Of a DNA stretch of 64,000 nt, positions 18,068 to 27,096 are shown piece by piece (position 1 is the stretch's first letter; each line of letters begins with the position of its first letter). Source of the stretch: JADZAI01 sp047602465 (GTDB lineage Bacteria > Pseudomonadota > Alphaproteobacteria > Micropepsales > Micropepsaceae); NCBI GenBank assembly GCA_047602465.1, contig JASGHF010000001.1:2728001-2792000 (forward strand). The letters run 5' to 3'. The notes beneath the pieces are model-generated. The model saw only the letters and a list, made by a program, of their open reading frames with translations, was not told the origin of the DNA and searched no databases. The position numbers and the translations under genes are program-made.

Positions 18068-19970
18068 CACCGCTGCGCTGGCGCTGCTCGCCGCGCTGAG
18101 CGCGACGGCAGCCGCCCAGGACGGCAGCGGCATTCCGCGCGATCCTGCCCAGGACAATTCGGCGCCGCGCCCGCCCGAACGGGGCGGATCGGTCGCCGTG
18201 CCCCCGCCGCCGGTCGGGACCATCGGCAATCCGACGCCGCCGAGCGGCGGCAACGACAATTACCTGCCCGACGAACTGCCGGTCGCCGGCCAGCCCGGCG
18301 AGATCGCCGAACAGGGCGATGGCGCGTTCGATCCGTCGCAGCCCGCGCTGCTGTCGCCGGGATCGGATGCGGGGCCGAGCAGCCTGCCCTATGGCCAGAC
18401 GCCGGAAGAGATCGGCCGCGCGCAGCAGGTGCTCGCCAACCCGGCCGGGACCGGCATGACGCCGAGCGCGGTCGAGGTGCGTCCGCTGGGCAAGCCCGAT
18501 CCGTCCGACAAGGGCACGCTGGCCGAGGGCGATGGCGGATTGGGCGGCGATCTGTGGGGCGAGTCCGACTATGCGACCATCGCCGATCTGATGGCGGCGA
18601 TGCCGGCGGGGACGCCGTCGCCCGCCATGAACGAACTGATCCGCCGCGTGCTGCTGACCGGCGCGAAGCCGCAGGACGGCGGCGATAACGGCCCGACGCT
18701 GTACGATCTTCGCACGGCGCGGCTGCTGGATGCGGGCCTGGTGCGCGATCTGGCGGCGCTGCTCGATCTCGGCGACGAGAAGGCGGGCGATCCCCTCGCG
18801 CGTCAGCAGGGCTATCTGCTTGCGGCGCGCGAACGCGAAGCCTGCGCGGCGCTGGGCGAGGACGAGGCGGGCGCGAGCGCACTTATGATGCGGGCGCTCT
18901 GCCAGATCGCGGCGGGCGACGGCGCTGCGGCGGCGATGAGCGCCGATCTCGCGCGCGTCAAAGGCGCGCACGATGCGGCGTTCTTCGCGCTCGTCGCGCA
19001 TCTCGCCGATGGCGCGCCGCTGGATGCGGCGGCGCTGACGAAGCTCTCGCCGATCACGCTCACTCTCGCGCGCCGCGCCAAGGCGGAGCTGACGCCGGCG
19101 GCGCTGGACGGCGCGACGCTGGGCGTCGCCGCCGCGCTGGCGGGATCGAAGTCGACGCCGGCTGCGCTGCGTATCGCCGCCGCGACCCGGGCCGCCGCAG
19201 ACGGCGCGCTCGATCCGGCGCTGCTGCTGGATCTCGTGCTGGCCGGGAAGGAGGCCGGTGCGTTCGGTCTCGTCCGCACCGCGATACGCACCGAAGGGCT
19301 GGAGCCGCGCGCCAAGGCGATCGCCGCCGCGCTGGATGCCGGGGCGGCCGAGGACCGCACGATGCTGACGGCCGCGCTGCTGGCGCGCGCCGCGTGGGAG
19401 ACGCCGCCGTCGGCTGCGCTCGCCTCCTATGCCGCGCCGGTGACGCGCGTTCTGTTGCTGACCGGGCGGGGCGACCGCGTGGCCGACTGGCTGAATTTTT
19501 CTTCGGCGTTGCCGGCCGGTCTTGCCGATGAGCTGACCGTGCAGCTGGCGCTGACCGCGCCGTCTGCCGACCGTTCGGCCAAAGCCTCCGAGGCGTTGAC
19601 CCGTCTTGCGGCGGCATCCTCCGGCGATGCCGTGCTGGCGTCGCGCGTGATGATCTATGCAGCAGCGCTGGAAGCGACAGGGCAGCCTATTCCCGCCGCC
19701 GCGCAGGGCTTGCTCGCCGCCTCGCCGCAATTCGCGGGCGGTTCGGGTCAGGTGGAAACCGCCGAACTGGCCGATGCAGCGCGCGAGAAGCGCGTGGGTG
19801 AAACGATCCTCAGGGCGCTCGTGCTGATCGGGCAGGGCGGACCGGCGAAGGCCAATCCGGCCGTCGTGATCGAGGCCGTCGCGGCGCTGTCGCGCGTGGG
19901 CCTGACGCGGGAGGCGGCGCAGCTGGCGCTGGAAGCGGCGCTGGCGCGGCCCGTCGCGGGCGGCGGCTGA
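18048..19970 (+). CDS. alanine-rich exported protein of unknown function
   Basis: 640 residues from ATG 18048, where a signal peptide starts (MRGFRNSTAALALLAALSATAAA). Residues about 25-100 are disordered, Pro/Gly/Asp-rich (PPPPVG, TPPSGGND); the remainder is a long alanine- and leucine-rich helical region that may form helical repeats, with two or three cysteines only. I recognise no domain. It lies between the tiny membrane peptide (20-base overlap) and xerD (3-base gap), so these three are probably one transcript. Codon use is as GC-rich as the neighbours, so no sign of transfer. The very long frame on the opposite strand over this gene is a shadow. Confidence 0.75.
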   Translation: MRGFRNSTAALALLAALSATAAAQDGSGIPRDPAQDNSAPRPPERGGSVAVPPPPVGTIGNPTPPSGGNDNYLPDELPVAGQPGEIAEQGDGAFDPSQPALLSPGSDAGPSSLPYGQTPEEIGRAQQVLANPAGTGMTPSAVEVRPLGKPDPSDKGTLAEGDGGLGGDLWGESDYATIADLMAAMPAGTPSPAMNELIRRVLLTGAKPQDGGDNGPTLYDLRTARLLDAGLVRDLAALLDLGDEKAGDPLARQQGYLLAAREREACAALGEDEAGASALMMRALCQIAAGDGAAAAMSADLARVKGAHDAAFFALVAHLADGAPLDAAALTKLSPITLTLARRAKAELTPAALDGATLGVAAALAGSKSTPAALRIAAATRAAADGALDPALLLDLVLAGKEAGAFGLVRTAIRTEGLEPRAKAIAAALDAGAAEDRTMLTAALLARAAWETPPSAALASYAAPVTRVLLLTGRGDRVADWLNFSSALPAGLADELTVQLALTAPSADRSAKASEALTRLAAASSGDAVLASRVMIYAAALEATGQPIPAAAQGLLAASPQFAGGSGQVETAELADAAREKRVGETILRALVLIGQGGPAKANPAVVIEAVAALSRVGLTREAAQLALEAALARPVAGGG

Positions 19971-19973
19971 GGC

Positions 19974-20942
19974 ATGGGCCGGCCGAAAGCCGCCCCGCCG
20001 CAGGGACTGGGCGGGCTGCATCTGCTGGAATCGTTTCTGGAGATGCTGTCCGCCGCGCGTGGCGCAGCGAAGAACACGATCGACGCCTATCGCCGCGACC
20101 TGCTCGATCTGGCGGGCTTCCTGAAGCGTCGCGGCAAGGTGCTGGGCGAGGCGGAAGAGGGCGATCTCACCGCCTATCTCGCATCGCTTGAGAAAGCGGG
20201 CCTTGCGCGCGCGACGGCGCAGCGGCGGCTGTCGGCGATCAAGCAGTTCGCGAAATTCCTGTTCTCGGAAAACGTGCGGCGCGACGATCCGTCCTCGCGG
20301 CTGGATGCGCCCAAGCGCGCCCGCCCGCTGCCCAAGATCATCGGCGAAGACGATGTTTCGCGCCTGATCGCACAAGCGCGCGCCGACGAGACGCCCAAGG
20401 GCGTGCGCTTCCTCGCGATGCTGGAGCTGGCCTGCGGGTCTGGCCTGCGGGTCAGCGAGCTGGTGGGGCTGCCGCTGTCGGCGGCGCCGCGCACGGGGCG
20501 GATGCTGTTCATCGCCGGCAAGGGCGGCAAGGAACGCATGGTGCCGATGAGCGCGCCGGCGCGCGCTGCGCTGGATGCCTGGCTGGCGGTGCGCGATGAG
20601 CTTCTGCCGCGCGATGCGCGTGAGCGGCCTGTGCCGTCGCGGTTTCTGTTTCCCTCGCCGGCAAAACTCGGCCACCGGACGCGGCAGCAATTCGCGCTGG
20701 ATCTGAAAGAGGCGGCGCTGCAGGCGGGGCTGGACCCGTCGCGCCTGTCGCCGCACACGCTGCGTCACGGCTTTGCGACGCATCTGCTCAATCGCGGGGC
20801 GGACCTGCGCTCGCTGCAGGCCATGCTGGGCCATGCCGATATCGCGACGACGCAGATCTATACCCATGTGGTGGAGGACCGTCTGCGCGAGACGGTGGAG
20901 AAGGCCCACCCGCTGGTGCAGGGCGGGGCCTTGCAAGCCTAG
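19974..20942 (+). CDS. xerD: site-specific tyrosine recombinase XerD
   Basis: Chromosome-dimer resolution recombinase acting at dif with XerC and FtsK. 322 residues. N-terminal SAM-like core-binding domain, then the catalytic set R159 (GSGLRVSEL), K183 (GKGGKERMVP), H261 and R264 (HTLRHGFATHLL), H287 (MLGHADIATTQIYTH) and nucleophile Y296. XerD is preferred over XerC from the aroK / accA-side neighbourhood common in alphaproteobacteria. ATG 19974 follows the preceding stop by 3 bases. No dif site was recognised nearby. Confidence 0.93.
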   Translation: MGRPKAAPPQGLGGLHLLESFLEMLSAARGAAKNTIDAYRRDLLDLAGFLKRRGKVLGEAEEGDLTAYLASLEKAGLARATAQRRLSAIKQFAKFLFSENVRRDDPSSRLDAPKRARPLPKIIGEDDVSRLIAQARADETPKGVRFLAMLELACGSGLRVSELVGLPLSAAPRTGRMLFIAGKGGKERMVPMSAPARAALDAWLAVRDELLPRDARERPVPSRFLFPSPAKLGHRTRQQFALDLKEAALQAGLDPSRLSPHTLRHGFATHLLNRGADLRSLQAMLGHADIATTQIYTHVVEDRLRETVEKAHPLVQGGALQA

Positions 20943-20978
20943 CGCGCGATCCCCAGACTCCCGGCCAAGGGAGTCTCC

Positions 20979-22250
20979 ATGAACAACCAGCCGACCATCA
21001 CCTGCCCGCACTGCACGGGCGAGATCAAGCTGACCGAATCTCTGGCCGGGCCGATGCTGGCCGATCTGCAGCAGCGCTTCGAGCGTCAGGCAGCGAAGAA
21101 GGACGCGGAGATCGACAAGGAGCGCGCGCGCCTGAAGGCGGAGGCCGACAAGGTGCAGGCGGCGAAGGCCGACGCCGACAGGATGGTGGCGGAGAAACTG
21201 GCGGCCGAGCGCGAGAAGCTGCGCGCCGAGGCGGCCGCGAACGCCAGGACGCTGCTCGCCGCCGACATGGACGAGCAGAAGCGCAAGCTGGATCTCGCCA
21301 CCGAGACGCTGAAGGACCGCGATGCGAAGCTGAAGGCGGCGCGTGAGCTTGAGCTCGCCCTGATGAAGGAGCGCAGCGAGATCGCCGATCAGAAGCAGGA
21401 ACTGGAGCTGACGGTCCAGAAGCGTCTGGCGGAAGAGAAGCAGACGATCCGCACGGCGGCGCAGAAAGAAGCGGAGGCGGCGCTGTCGCTGAAGGTTCAG
21501 GAGAAGGACATCCAGCTGCAGGCGATGGCCCGGCAGATCGACGAGTTGAAGCGCCGGGCCGAGCAGGGTTCGCAGCAGCTTCAGGGCGAGGCGCAGGAGA
21601 TCATGCTGGAGGAGCTGGTGCGGGCGAGCTTCCCCTATGACGCGATGGAGCCGGTGGCGAAGGGCGAGTTCGGCGGCGACATCGTCCAGCGCGTGCGGAC
21701 GAATGCCGGGCAAGGCGCAGGCGCGATCCTGTGGGAATCCAAGCAGACCAAGAACTGGTCGGACGGCTGGCTGACCAAGCTGCGCGGCGATCAGCTGAAG
21801 GCGAAGGCGGAGGTTGCGATCCTCGTGACGCGCGCGCTGCCGAAGGATTTCGCCGCCGGGTTCGGGCAGATGGGCGAAATCTGGGTGACGAATTACGAGT
21901 GCGCTGTGCCGCTGGCGCTGGCGCTTCGCCAGTCGCTGCTGGAAGTGCAGAAAGCGCGCGCGGCGGGCGAGGGCGTGAAAGGCAAGGCCGAGCTGACCTA
22001 TGACTATCTGACCGGGCCGCGCTTCAAACAGCGGGTCAGCGCCATCGTGGAGCATTTCTCGGTGATGAAGAGCGACCTGGACAAAGAGCGCAAGGCCATC
22101 ATGAAGATGTGGGCCAAGCGCGAACAGCAGATCGTGGCGGTGATCGATTCCACCGCCGGCATGTATGGCGATCTGGAAGCCATCGCCGGCCAGAAGCTGC
22201 AGGAGATCGAGGCGCTCGATCTCGCGCAGCTTGAGGGGCCGGAGGCGTAA
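20979..22250 (+). CDS. DUF2130 coiled-coil protein with PD-(D/E)XK nuclease-like fold
   Basis: 423 residues. N-terminal CPHC pair, then a coiled coil rich in Lys/Glu/Ala (about 30-205), then the DUF2130 domain: EIMLEELVRASFPYDAMEPV, GEFGGDIVQRV and AILWESKQTKNWSDGWL. The G-D ... E-S-K spacing matches the PD-(D/E)XK nuclease core (Asp, Glu, Lys), so DNA or RNA cleavage is plausible but unproven. Start ATG 20979 lies 36 bases after xerD with AGGGAG-like bases upstream, so it may be co-transcribed. Confidence 0.88.
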   Translation: MNNQPTITCPHCTGEIKLTESLAGPMLADLQQRFERQAAKKDAEIDKERARLKAEADKVQAAKADADRMVAEKLAAEREKLRAEAAANARTLLAADMDEQKRKLDLATETLKDRDAKLKAARELELALMKERSEIADQKQELELTVQKRLAEEKQTIRTAAQKEAEAALSLKVQEKDIQLQAMARQIDELKRRAEQGSQQLQGEAQEIMLEELVRASFPYDAMEPVAKGEFGGDIVQRVRTNAGQGAGAILWESKQTKNWSDGWLTKLRGDQLKAKAEVAILVTRALPKDFAAGFGQMGEIWVTNYECAVPLALALRQSLLEVQKARAAGEGVKGKAELTYDYLTGPRFKQRVSAIVEHFSVMKSDLDKERKAIMKMWAKREQQIVAVIDSTAGMYGDLEAIAGQKLQEIEALDLAQLEGPEA

Positions 22251-22253
22251 GGT

Positions 22254-23018
22254 CTATTCGGGCACCGGCTGAACCGGCGACTCGACATCGACGCTGGCGC
22301 AGAGGTTGCAGAAATTGCCTTCGGCGAGGAGCAGGATCTCGATCTGCTCGGCATAGGCGTCCTTGTTGCGCGCCCAGCTGTCGCGGAACTTCAGCGTCTG
22401 GGGTTTCATGCCCGGCGGCTGATAGACGCCGGAGATCTTGTAGCGGCCGACGGGCACTTCCAGGATCTTGCCGTATTCGGCGGTGCGCGGCGCGCCGCCC
22501 TTGCGCACGATGGTTTCGCCCTGGCTGCCGTCGATCAGCGTGCCGACGGGCTCGAGCGTGTAGGTGATGTTGTCCTGGTCCTCGACGAAGAAATTGTCGT
22601 AGCCGAGACCGACATAGATGTAGCCGCCATAGCTGCCCATCTGGGGCTGGGGCTTCTCGCCGGTGAGCACCCAGGTGAAATTGCGCACCGCGCCGGTGGA
22701 ATCGTCGAACGTGTCGGTGCTGTCCGGCTTCAAGTCGTATTTGTAGGCCTGGCCTTCCCACTTGTAGGTGAGGGTCGCCAGCGCAACGTAGGCGCCCGGC
22801 TGAAGGCGGATGTTGAAGGCGCCGTCTTCCTTGGTCGTGTACTGCATGTTCTGGTCGAGTACGCCGTCGATGAAGATCAGCGCGCCGGGAATGGGCGCGC
22901 CGGCGGCGGTTTTCACAGTGCCCCTCACAAAGCCGGGCTCGGGCGCTTCCTGCGCAGCCGCAAAACCCGCCATCATCATGGCCGCCGCAGCGGCCACGCC
23001 CGTCATCCTGCCGATCAT
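22254..23018 (-). CDS. exported protein with carboxypeptidase-regulatory-like domain
   Basis: 254 residues from ATG 23018, chosen for its signal peptide (MIGRMTGVAAAAAMMMAGFAAA) and GGGAG about 8 bases upstream. Residues about 30-85 fit a transthyretin-like CarboxypepD_reg module (GFVRGTVKTAAGAPIPGALI, then DGAFNIRLQPGAY). The rest is beta-rich with no recognised domain; CNLCAS near the C-terminus is a possible disulfide. Likely periplasmic. It lies 78 bases after the SDR gene on the same strand, and is convergent with the DUF2130 gene. Confidence 0.75.
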   Translation of the reverse strand: MIGRMTGVAAAAAMMMAGFAAAQEAPEPGFVRGTVKTAAGAPIPGALIFIDGVLDQNMQYTTKEDGAFNIRLQPGAYVALATLTYKWEGQAYKYDLKPDSTDTFDDSTGAVRNFTWVLTGEKPQPQMGSYGGYIYVGLGYDNFFVEDQDNITYTLEPVGTLIDGSQGETIVRKGGAPRTAEYGKILEVPVGRYKISGVYQPPGMKPQTLKFRDSWARNKDAYAEQIEILLLAEGNFCNLCASVDVESPVQPVPE

Positions 23019-23096
23019 GTCACTCTCCCTCGTGCTTGCGGCTTGAACCATGGCGCGAGGCGCCAGGGCTGTGCTGTGGATCACATCAAAATGTGA

Positions 23097-24062
23097 TCAG
23101 GCGGGTTTGCGCTCTTCCGTGAAGGCGAACGGATTGCGGAAATCCGGCTCGTAGACGGTTTCCGGGGTGGCGCGGACGGCCTTGTCGATGGCGTGAGCGT
23201 CGTCACCGACGAGGATGCGCCAGCGGCCGGCCTTCACATCGTTGAGGATGACGGTCGCGGCGGCGGCGGCGGTCATCGGGGCGTCGTCCTGGAAGCGGCG
23301 GCCCATATCGGCGATCAGCGCGGCGATCTGCTCGTCGGAGAAGGGCGTGGGGTCGATACCCTGCGCTTTCATGCGGGCGCGGGCCTGGGCGAGTTCGGCG
23401 GGGGTGATGTCGTTCACGCCGTCTTTCAGCACGCTGCGGGTGTTCATCGCGATGGCGGTGCCGATATGGCCGGGCATGACGACCGAGCAGGTGACATGCG
23501 GCGCGTTGAGGCGGAGATCGGTGATGAGGGCCTCGGTGAAGCCCTTCACGGCGAACTTGGCGGCGCTATAGGCGGTGTGCGGCGTGGAGGGGCCGATGCT
23601 GGCCCAGAAGCCGTTGACGGACGAGGTGTTGGTGATGTGGGCGCGATCGGCCTTCAGCAGCATGGGCAGGAAGGCGCGGGTGGTCCAGTAAACGCCGCCC
23701 CAGCAGATGTTGAAGGTGCGCTCCCATTCGGCGCGCTCGGCCTGCACGAAACTGCCGCCGCCGCCGATGCCGGCATTGTTGAAAAGGAAGTGGATGCGGT
23801 CGGTCGAGAGTTGGTCGGCGACGTCCCGCTGGAAGCGCTGGATATCCTCTTCCTTGCCGATGTCGCAGATGTGCGTGGTGATGCGGGTGCCCTGGGGCAG
23901 GCCGGCGGCCTCAGCCAGGCGTTTGGTTTCAGCCATGGTGGCGGCGTTCACGTCGCACATGGCGACGGTGCAGCCTTCGGCGGTGAGCTGGCGCACCAGT
24001 TCGCGGCCCATGCCCGTGCCGCCGCCGGTGACGACGGCGATTTTTCCGGTGAAGTCCAGCAT
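23097..24062 (-). CDS. SDR-family NAD(P)-dependent oxidoreductase
   Basis: 321 residues from ATG 24062, preceded by GGGAGAG. Cofactor loop TGGGTGMG (12-19), NNAGIGGGG, catalytic Ser in NTSSVNGF and YSAAK, then a C-terminal extension of about 60 residues rich in alanine that is longer than in classical SDRs. The CDVNAATM after strand 2 suggests NAD preference (Asp at the strand end). Substrate unknown. Divergent from mcl1 (146-base gap), which could share a promoter region. Confidence 0.88.
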   Translation of the reverse strand: MLDFTGKIAVVTGGGTGMGRELVRQLTAEGCTVAMCDVNAATMAETKRLAEAAGLPQGTRITTHICDIGKEEDIQRFQRDVADQLSTDRIHFLFNNAGIGGGGSFVQAERAEWERTFNICWGGVYWTTRAFLPMLLKADRAHITNTSSVNGFWASIGPSTPHTAYSAAKFAVKGFTEALITDLRLNAPHVTCSVVMPGHIGTAIAMNTRSVLKDGVNDITPAELAQARARMKAQGIDPTPFSDEQIAALIADMGRRFQDDAPMTAAAAATVILNDVKAGRWRILVGDDAHAIDKAVRATPETVYEPDFRNPFAFTEERKPA

Positions 24063-24208
24063 GCGTCTCTCCCGATGGTTCTGAATTGTCGTGGCGAGAC
24101 TGAACCTCACCGGGGCGGCGGCGTCCATCGCTGACGTAAAGGTAAACTTGCGCGGGCGCGGCGGTCACGCTTAATGCTGCGGCGCAAAATCCGCGGGAGA
24201 TACGGGAT

Positions 24209-25192
24209 ATGTCCTTCACCATCGTCGAGCGCGAAGCTGCGCCGCTGTACCGCTCGAAGCTGTTCCTGCCGGGCAGCCAGGTGAAGTTTTTCGAAAAGGC
24301 CGCCAAAGGCCCCGCCGACGTGGTGTGCCTCGACCTCGAAGACGCGGTGGCGCCCGCCGACAAGGTGCAGGCCCGCGCCAATGTGGTGAAGGCGCTGAAC
24401 GAGGTGGATTTCGGCGACAAGATCGTCACAGTCCGCATCAACGGGCTGGATACGCATCTCGCCTATCGCGACATCATCGATCTGGTGGAGCTCGGCGGCG
24501 AACGCCTCGACGCCATCATGATCCCCAAGGTCGGCGTGGCGGCGGACGTTTATGCCGTCGACATGCTGGTGACGCAGGCCTCGAAATTCGTGGGCAAGAA
24601 GAAGCGCATCAAGCTGGAGGTCATTCTCGAGACGGCGCTGGGCATGACCAATATCGACGAGATCTGCGGTTCGTCGAAGCGGCTGGAGAGCGTGCATTTC
24701 GGCTCGGCCGACTATGCCGCCTCGGCGGGGATGCGGACGACGAATATCGGCGGCGGCAATGCGGACTATGTGATGCTGACCGACAAGGACGCAGCGGGCG
24801 AGCGGGCGCGTCACTGGAACGACCTGTGGCACTATCCGCTGATTCGCATGGTGGCGGCGGCGCGCGCCCACGGCATCACGCCGATCGACGGGCCGTTCGG
24901 CGACTATAACGACCCGGACGGTTTCCGCGCGCAGGCCAACCGCACCGCGATCCTCGGCTGCGAGGGCAAGTGGGCGATCCATCCCAACCAGGTGCCGCTG
25001 GCGAACGAGGTGTTCACGCCGCCCGCCGCCGAGGTGGAGAAGGCGCGCGCCATTCTCGCCGCGATGGCGGAGGCGCAGTCCTCCGGCGCGGGCGCGGCGA
25101 CCTATAAGGGCGTGCTGATCGACGCGGCGTCGATCCGGCAGGCTGAAGTCATCGTGAAGCAGGCCGAGATCATCGCGGCGCGGGTCGCGTAA
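24209..25192 (+). CDS. mcl1: L-malyl-CoA / beta-methylmalyl-CoA lyase
   Basis: HpcH/CitE-family aldolase that reversibly cleaves beta-methylmalyl-CoA to glyoxylate and propionyl-CoA, and malyl-CoA to glyoxylate and acetyl-CoA. 327 residues. Segments shared with Rhodobacter Mcl1: LDLEDAVAP-DK-QAR-N, VRINGLDT, IMIPKVG-AADVYAVD, FGSADYAAS-GM-TT-IGG, GP-DGPFGDYND-GFRAQA and the C-terminal GKWAIHPNQV-LANEVFTP. The acidic residue pair in the LEVILET segment fits the Mg-CoA site. In the ethylmalonyl-CoA pathway its propionyl-CoA product leads to the methylmalonyl-CoA mutase encoded at 2.3 kb. A strong inverted repeat follows at 25208-25245. Mcl1-type versus other CitE-like lyase is inferred from these segments. 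Confidence 0.85.
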   Translation: MSFTIVEREAAPLYRSKLFLPGSQVKFFEKAAKGPADVVCLDLEDAVAPADKVQARANVVKALNEVDFGDKIVTVRINGLDTHLAYRDIIDLVELGGERLDAIMIPKVGVAADVYAVDMLVTQASKFVGKKKRIKLEVILETALGMTNIDEICGSSKRLESVHFGSADYAASAGMRTTNIGGGNADYVMLTDKDAAGERARHWNDLWHYPLIRMVAAARAHGITPIDGPFGDYNDPDGFRAQANRTAILGCEGKWAIHPNQVPLANEVFTPPAAEVEKARAILAAMAEAQSSGAGAATYKGVLIDAASIRQAEVIVKQAEIIAARVA

Positions 25193-25207
25193 AGAGCGCC
25201 TTCAACT

Positions 25208-25245
25208 CACCTGTCACGGTCTGCCTTCGCGGACCGTGACAGGTG
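25208..25245. terminator. perfect 14-base inverted repeat between convergent genes
   Basis: CACCTGTCACGGTC (25208-25221) and GACCGTGACAGGTG (25232-25245) are exact reverse complements around a 10-base loop containing TTCG. It sits between the stops of mcl1 and the ECF41 gene, so it would act for both strands. There is no T-run after either arm, so it may be a weak or factor-assisted terminator. A GCGCC/GGCGC pair flanks it. Confidence 0.6.
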
Positions 25246-25253
25246 GCGCGTGG

Positions 25254-26138
25254 TTAGGACGGCTGGGTCGCCAGCGCCGCCTCTGCCCGTTCCAGCTTGT
25301 CGGGATTGCGCAGGATGAAGAGGCGGGCGATGCGGCCGTCTTCGATGTCGGCCGTGTAGATGGTGTTGAGCGCGCCCTCCAGTTCGACGGCGAGGCCGTA
25401 TTGGCCGTTGACGCTGACCTCGCGGATATTGGCGAAGACGGCGGCATATTTGCGCGCGACGCTGGAGAGGACGTGGACGGCATCGTCCGGGCCGACCAGC
25501 GGGCGCAGCGCGGCCCGCACCTTGCCGCCGCCATCGGAATAGACGACGGCGTCGCTGGTGAGCAGCGCCTTCATCGCGGCGGTGTCGCCGGTGCGGGCGG
25601 CGGAGAGGAAGGTCATCAGCACGCGCTGCTGCTGCGCGCTGTCGGTCTCGAAGCGCGGGCGGCCGGAGCGGACGCGCTCGCGGGCGCGGCTGACCAGCTT
25701 GCGGCAGGCGATTTCGGTCTTGTTCAGCGCGACGGCGATCTCGTCATAGCCGCAGTCGAAGGCGTCATGCAGGATGAAGGCGGCGCGCTCGTCGGGCGAG
25801 AGCCGCTCCAGCACGTGAAGGAAGCCGAGGCTGACGCGCTCGGCGCGGTCGTCCTCGCTGTCCTCCTCGTCGAAGGGCGCGACTTCCGGCTCGGGCAGCC
25901 AGGGGCCGATATAGTCCTCGCGCCGGGCCTTGGCCTTGCGCAGCGCATCGATGGCGAGGCGCGAGGCGGCGCGGGTGAGCCAGGCGGCGGGATTGTTGAT
26001 GGTGGCGGTATCGGTCTTCGCCCAGCGCAGCCAGGTTTCCTGCACCACGTCTTCCGCCGCGCCGCGTTCGCCCAGCATGCGATAGGCGAGGCGGGTGAGG
26101 CGGGCGCGTTCCTGTTCGAAGCTGGCTTCCGGCGTCAT
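25254..26138 (-). CDS. ECF41-group RNA polymerase sigma factor with SnoaL-like C-terminal extension
   Basis: 294 residues. Region 2 (about 15-75, AYRMLGERGAAEDVVQETWLRW) and region 4 (about 108-155, with YDEIAVALNKTEIACRKLVSRAR) are followed by an extension of about 130 residues with a SnoaL-like fold instead of a separate anti-sigma factor. Three hallmarks of the ECF41 group are visible: WLPEP (80-84) in the linker, DGGGK (202-206) and NPDKL (278-282) in the extension. The extension is known to tune activity in this group. Start ATG 26138 overlaps the upstream stop as TGATG. Last gene of a three-gene leftward operon preceded by an ECF41-type promoter. Confidence 0.93.
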   Translation of the reverse strand: MTPEASFEQERARLTRLAYRMLGERGAAEDVVQETWLRWAKTDTATINNPAAWLTRAASRLAIDALRKAKARREDYIGPWLPEPEVAPFDEEDSEDDRAERVSLGFLHVLERLSPDERAAFILHDAFDCGYDEIAVALNKTEIACRKLVSRARERVRSGRPRFETDSAQQQRVLMTFLSAARTGDTAAMKALLTSDAVVYSDGGGKVRAALRPLVGPDDAVHVLSSVARKYAAVFANIREVSVNGQYGLAVELEGALNTIYTADIEDGRIARLFILRNPDKLERAEAALATQPS

Positions 26139-26680
26139 CACGCGGCCTTCAGGGTTTCGGCGACGGCGATCTGCTCGGTTCCGACTTTCACGCGGCGGCA
26201 TTCCTTCGCGTGACCCATGGCGCGCTTGAGCACCGGGAAATTGCGCGAGGTCATGGCGGTGAGCGACAGGGCGATGAGACCTTTCCTGCCGAAGCGGGCT
26301 TCGACCTGCTCGCGCAGATCGTCGAGATGATCGTCGCCCGCCAGCAAGGCGCGGGCATAGTCGAAGGCGAGTTTCGCATCGCCTTCGCCACCGCCCGCGA
26401 TGAGGGCCGAGATGACGGCGGGCGGCATGCCGGCCTCCAGCGCCATGTCGGTGGCGATCTGGACGCAGGGGCCGCAATCCTCGTGCAGCGCCCCGCCGAT
26501 GGACGCCGCGCGGAAGGCATCGCGCGGCACGCCGCCCTGCCAGCTGCCGGCCATCTGCATCTTCATGAAGCGGCGGGCGCCCGCCGGAGCGGCGTCGACC
26601 ACCTCGTGCAGATAGGTGGCGTCATAGTCGTAGCGCTTCTCCATGCCGCGCAGCATACGGTGATAAAGCCAGCCGAGCAT
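26138..26680 (-). CDS. carboxymuconolactone decarboxylase / AhpD-like protein
   Basis: 180 residues from ATG 26680 (AAAGGA 8 bases upstream; the start overlaps the preceding stop as TGATG). HEDCGPCVQ (66-74) gives the C69-x-x-C72 pair of AhpD-like alkylhydroperoxidase/CMD folds. The His that follows the second Cys by four residues in AhpD is Ala76 here, so the peroxidase relay is incomplete or different. Proteins of the CMD family are the commonest partners and targets of ECF41 sigma factors, which makes this the likely regulated enzyme. Substrate unknown. Confidence 0.85.
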   Translation of the reverse strand: MLGWLYHRMLRGMEKRYDYDATYLHEVVDAAPAGARRFMKMQMAGSWQGGVPRDAFRAASIGGALHEDCGPCVQIATDMALEAGMPPAVISALIAGGGEGDAKLAFDYARALLAGDDHLDDLREQVEARFGRKGLIALSLTAMTSRNFPVLKRAMGHAKECRRVKVGTEQIAVAETLKAA

Positions 26681-27072
26681 CAGGCGTTCCTTTCGCGCTT
26701 GAGGGCTACTCCGGCGACGACCAGGCCGATGAGGCCCGGCAGAACGACGGCGCCGGCTTCGGTGAACAGCGGCAGGCCCTCGGGCATGTGGTGGGTGAAG
26801 CCGATAATGTGGAAAACGCCGTGCAGGGCGGGCCACAGCGCGCCCATGACGGCCCAGGCGGCGATGCGGGGCCGGGCGGCCCAGATGCCGAAGCCGATGG
26901 CGGCGACAATGAAGGCGAAGCCGATATCGGGTACGAAATGGGTATTGAGCGGGCCGGTATGTTCGATGCCGGGCACGCTGGCGTACCAGCCGGCGGGATC
27001 GAAAATCATCCTCAGGCCGTTCAAGCCATGAAATGCCGCCAGAATCGCCGCGAGAACGCGCCAGATCGTCAT
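26680..27072 (-). CDS. small four-helix membrane protein, first gene of ECF41 operon
   Basis: 130 residues with four hydrophobic segments and histidines near the membrane faces (FHGLNG, NTHFVPDIG, LHGVFHIIGFTHHMPEG). I do not recognise a named family. AGAGGAG lies 8 bases before ATG 27072. Its stop overlaps the next start as TGATG, so the operon is translationally coupled throughout. An ECF41-type promoter is 25 bases upstream. The histidine pattern could bind metal or haem, but that is a guess. Confidence 0.8.
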   Translation of the reverse strand: MTIWRVLAAILAAFHGLNGLRMIFDPAGWYASVPGIEHTGPLNTHFVPDIGFAFIVAAIGFGIWAARPRIAAWAVMGALWPALHGVFHIIGFTHHMPEGLPLFTEAGAVVLPGLIGLVVAGVALKRERNA

Positions 27073-27096
27073 GTGAAATGCTCCTCTGCCCGGAAA

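Noticed and set aside
17991..22055. 1354-codon open frame on the minus strand
   Set aside because: It lies opposite the alanine-rich protein, xerD and DUF2130; its translation is arginine/glutamine-rich with no family match, the usual shadow of GC-rich coding.
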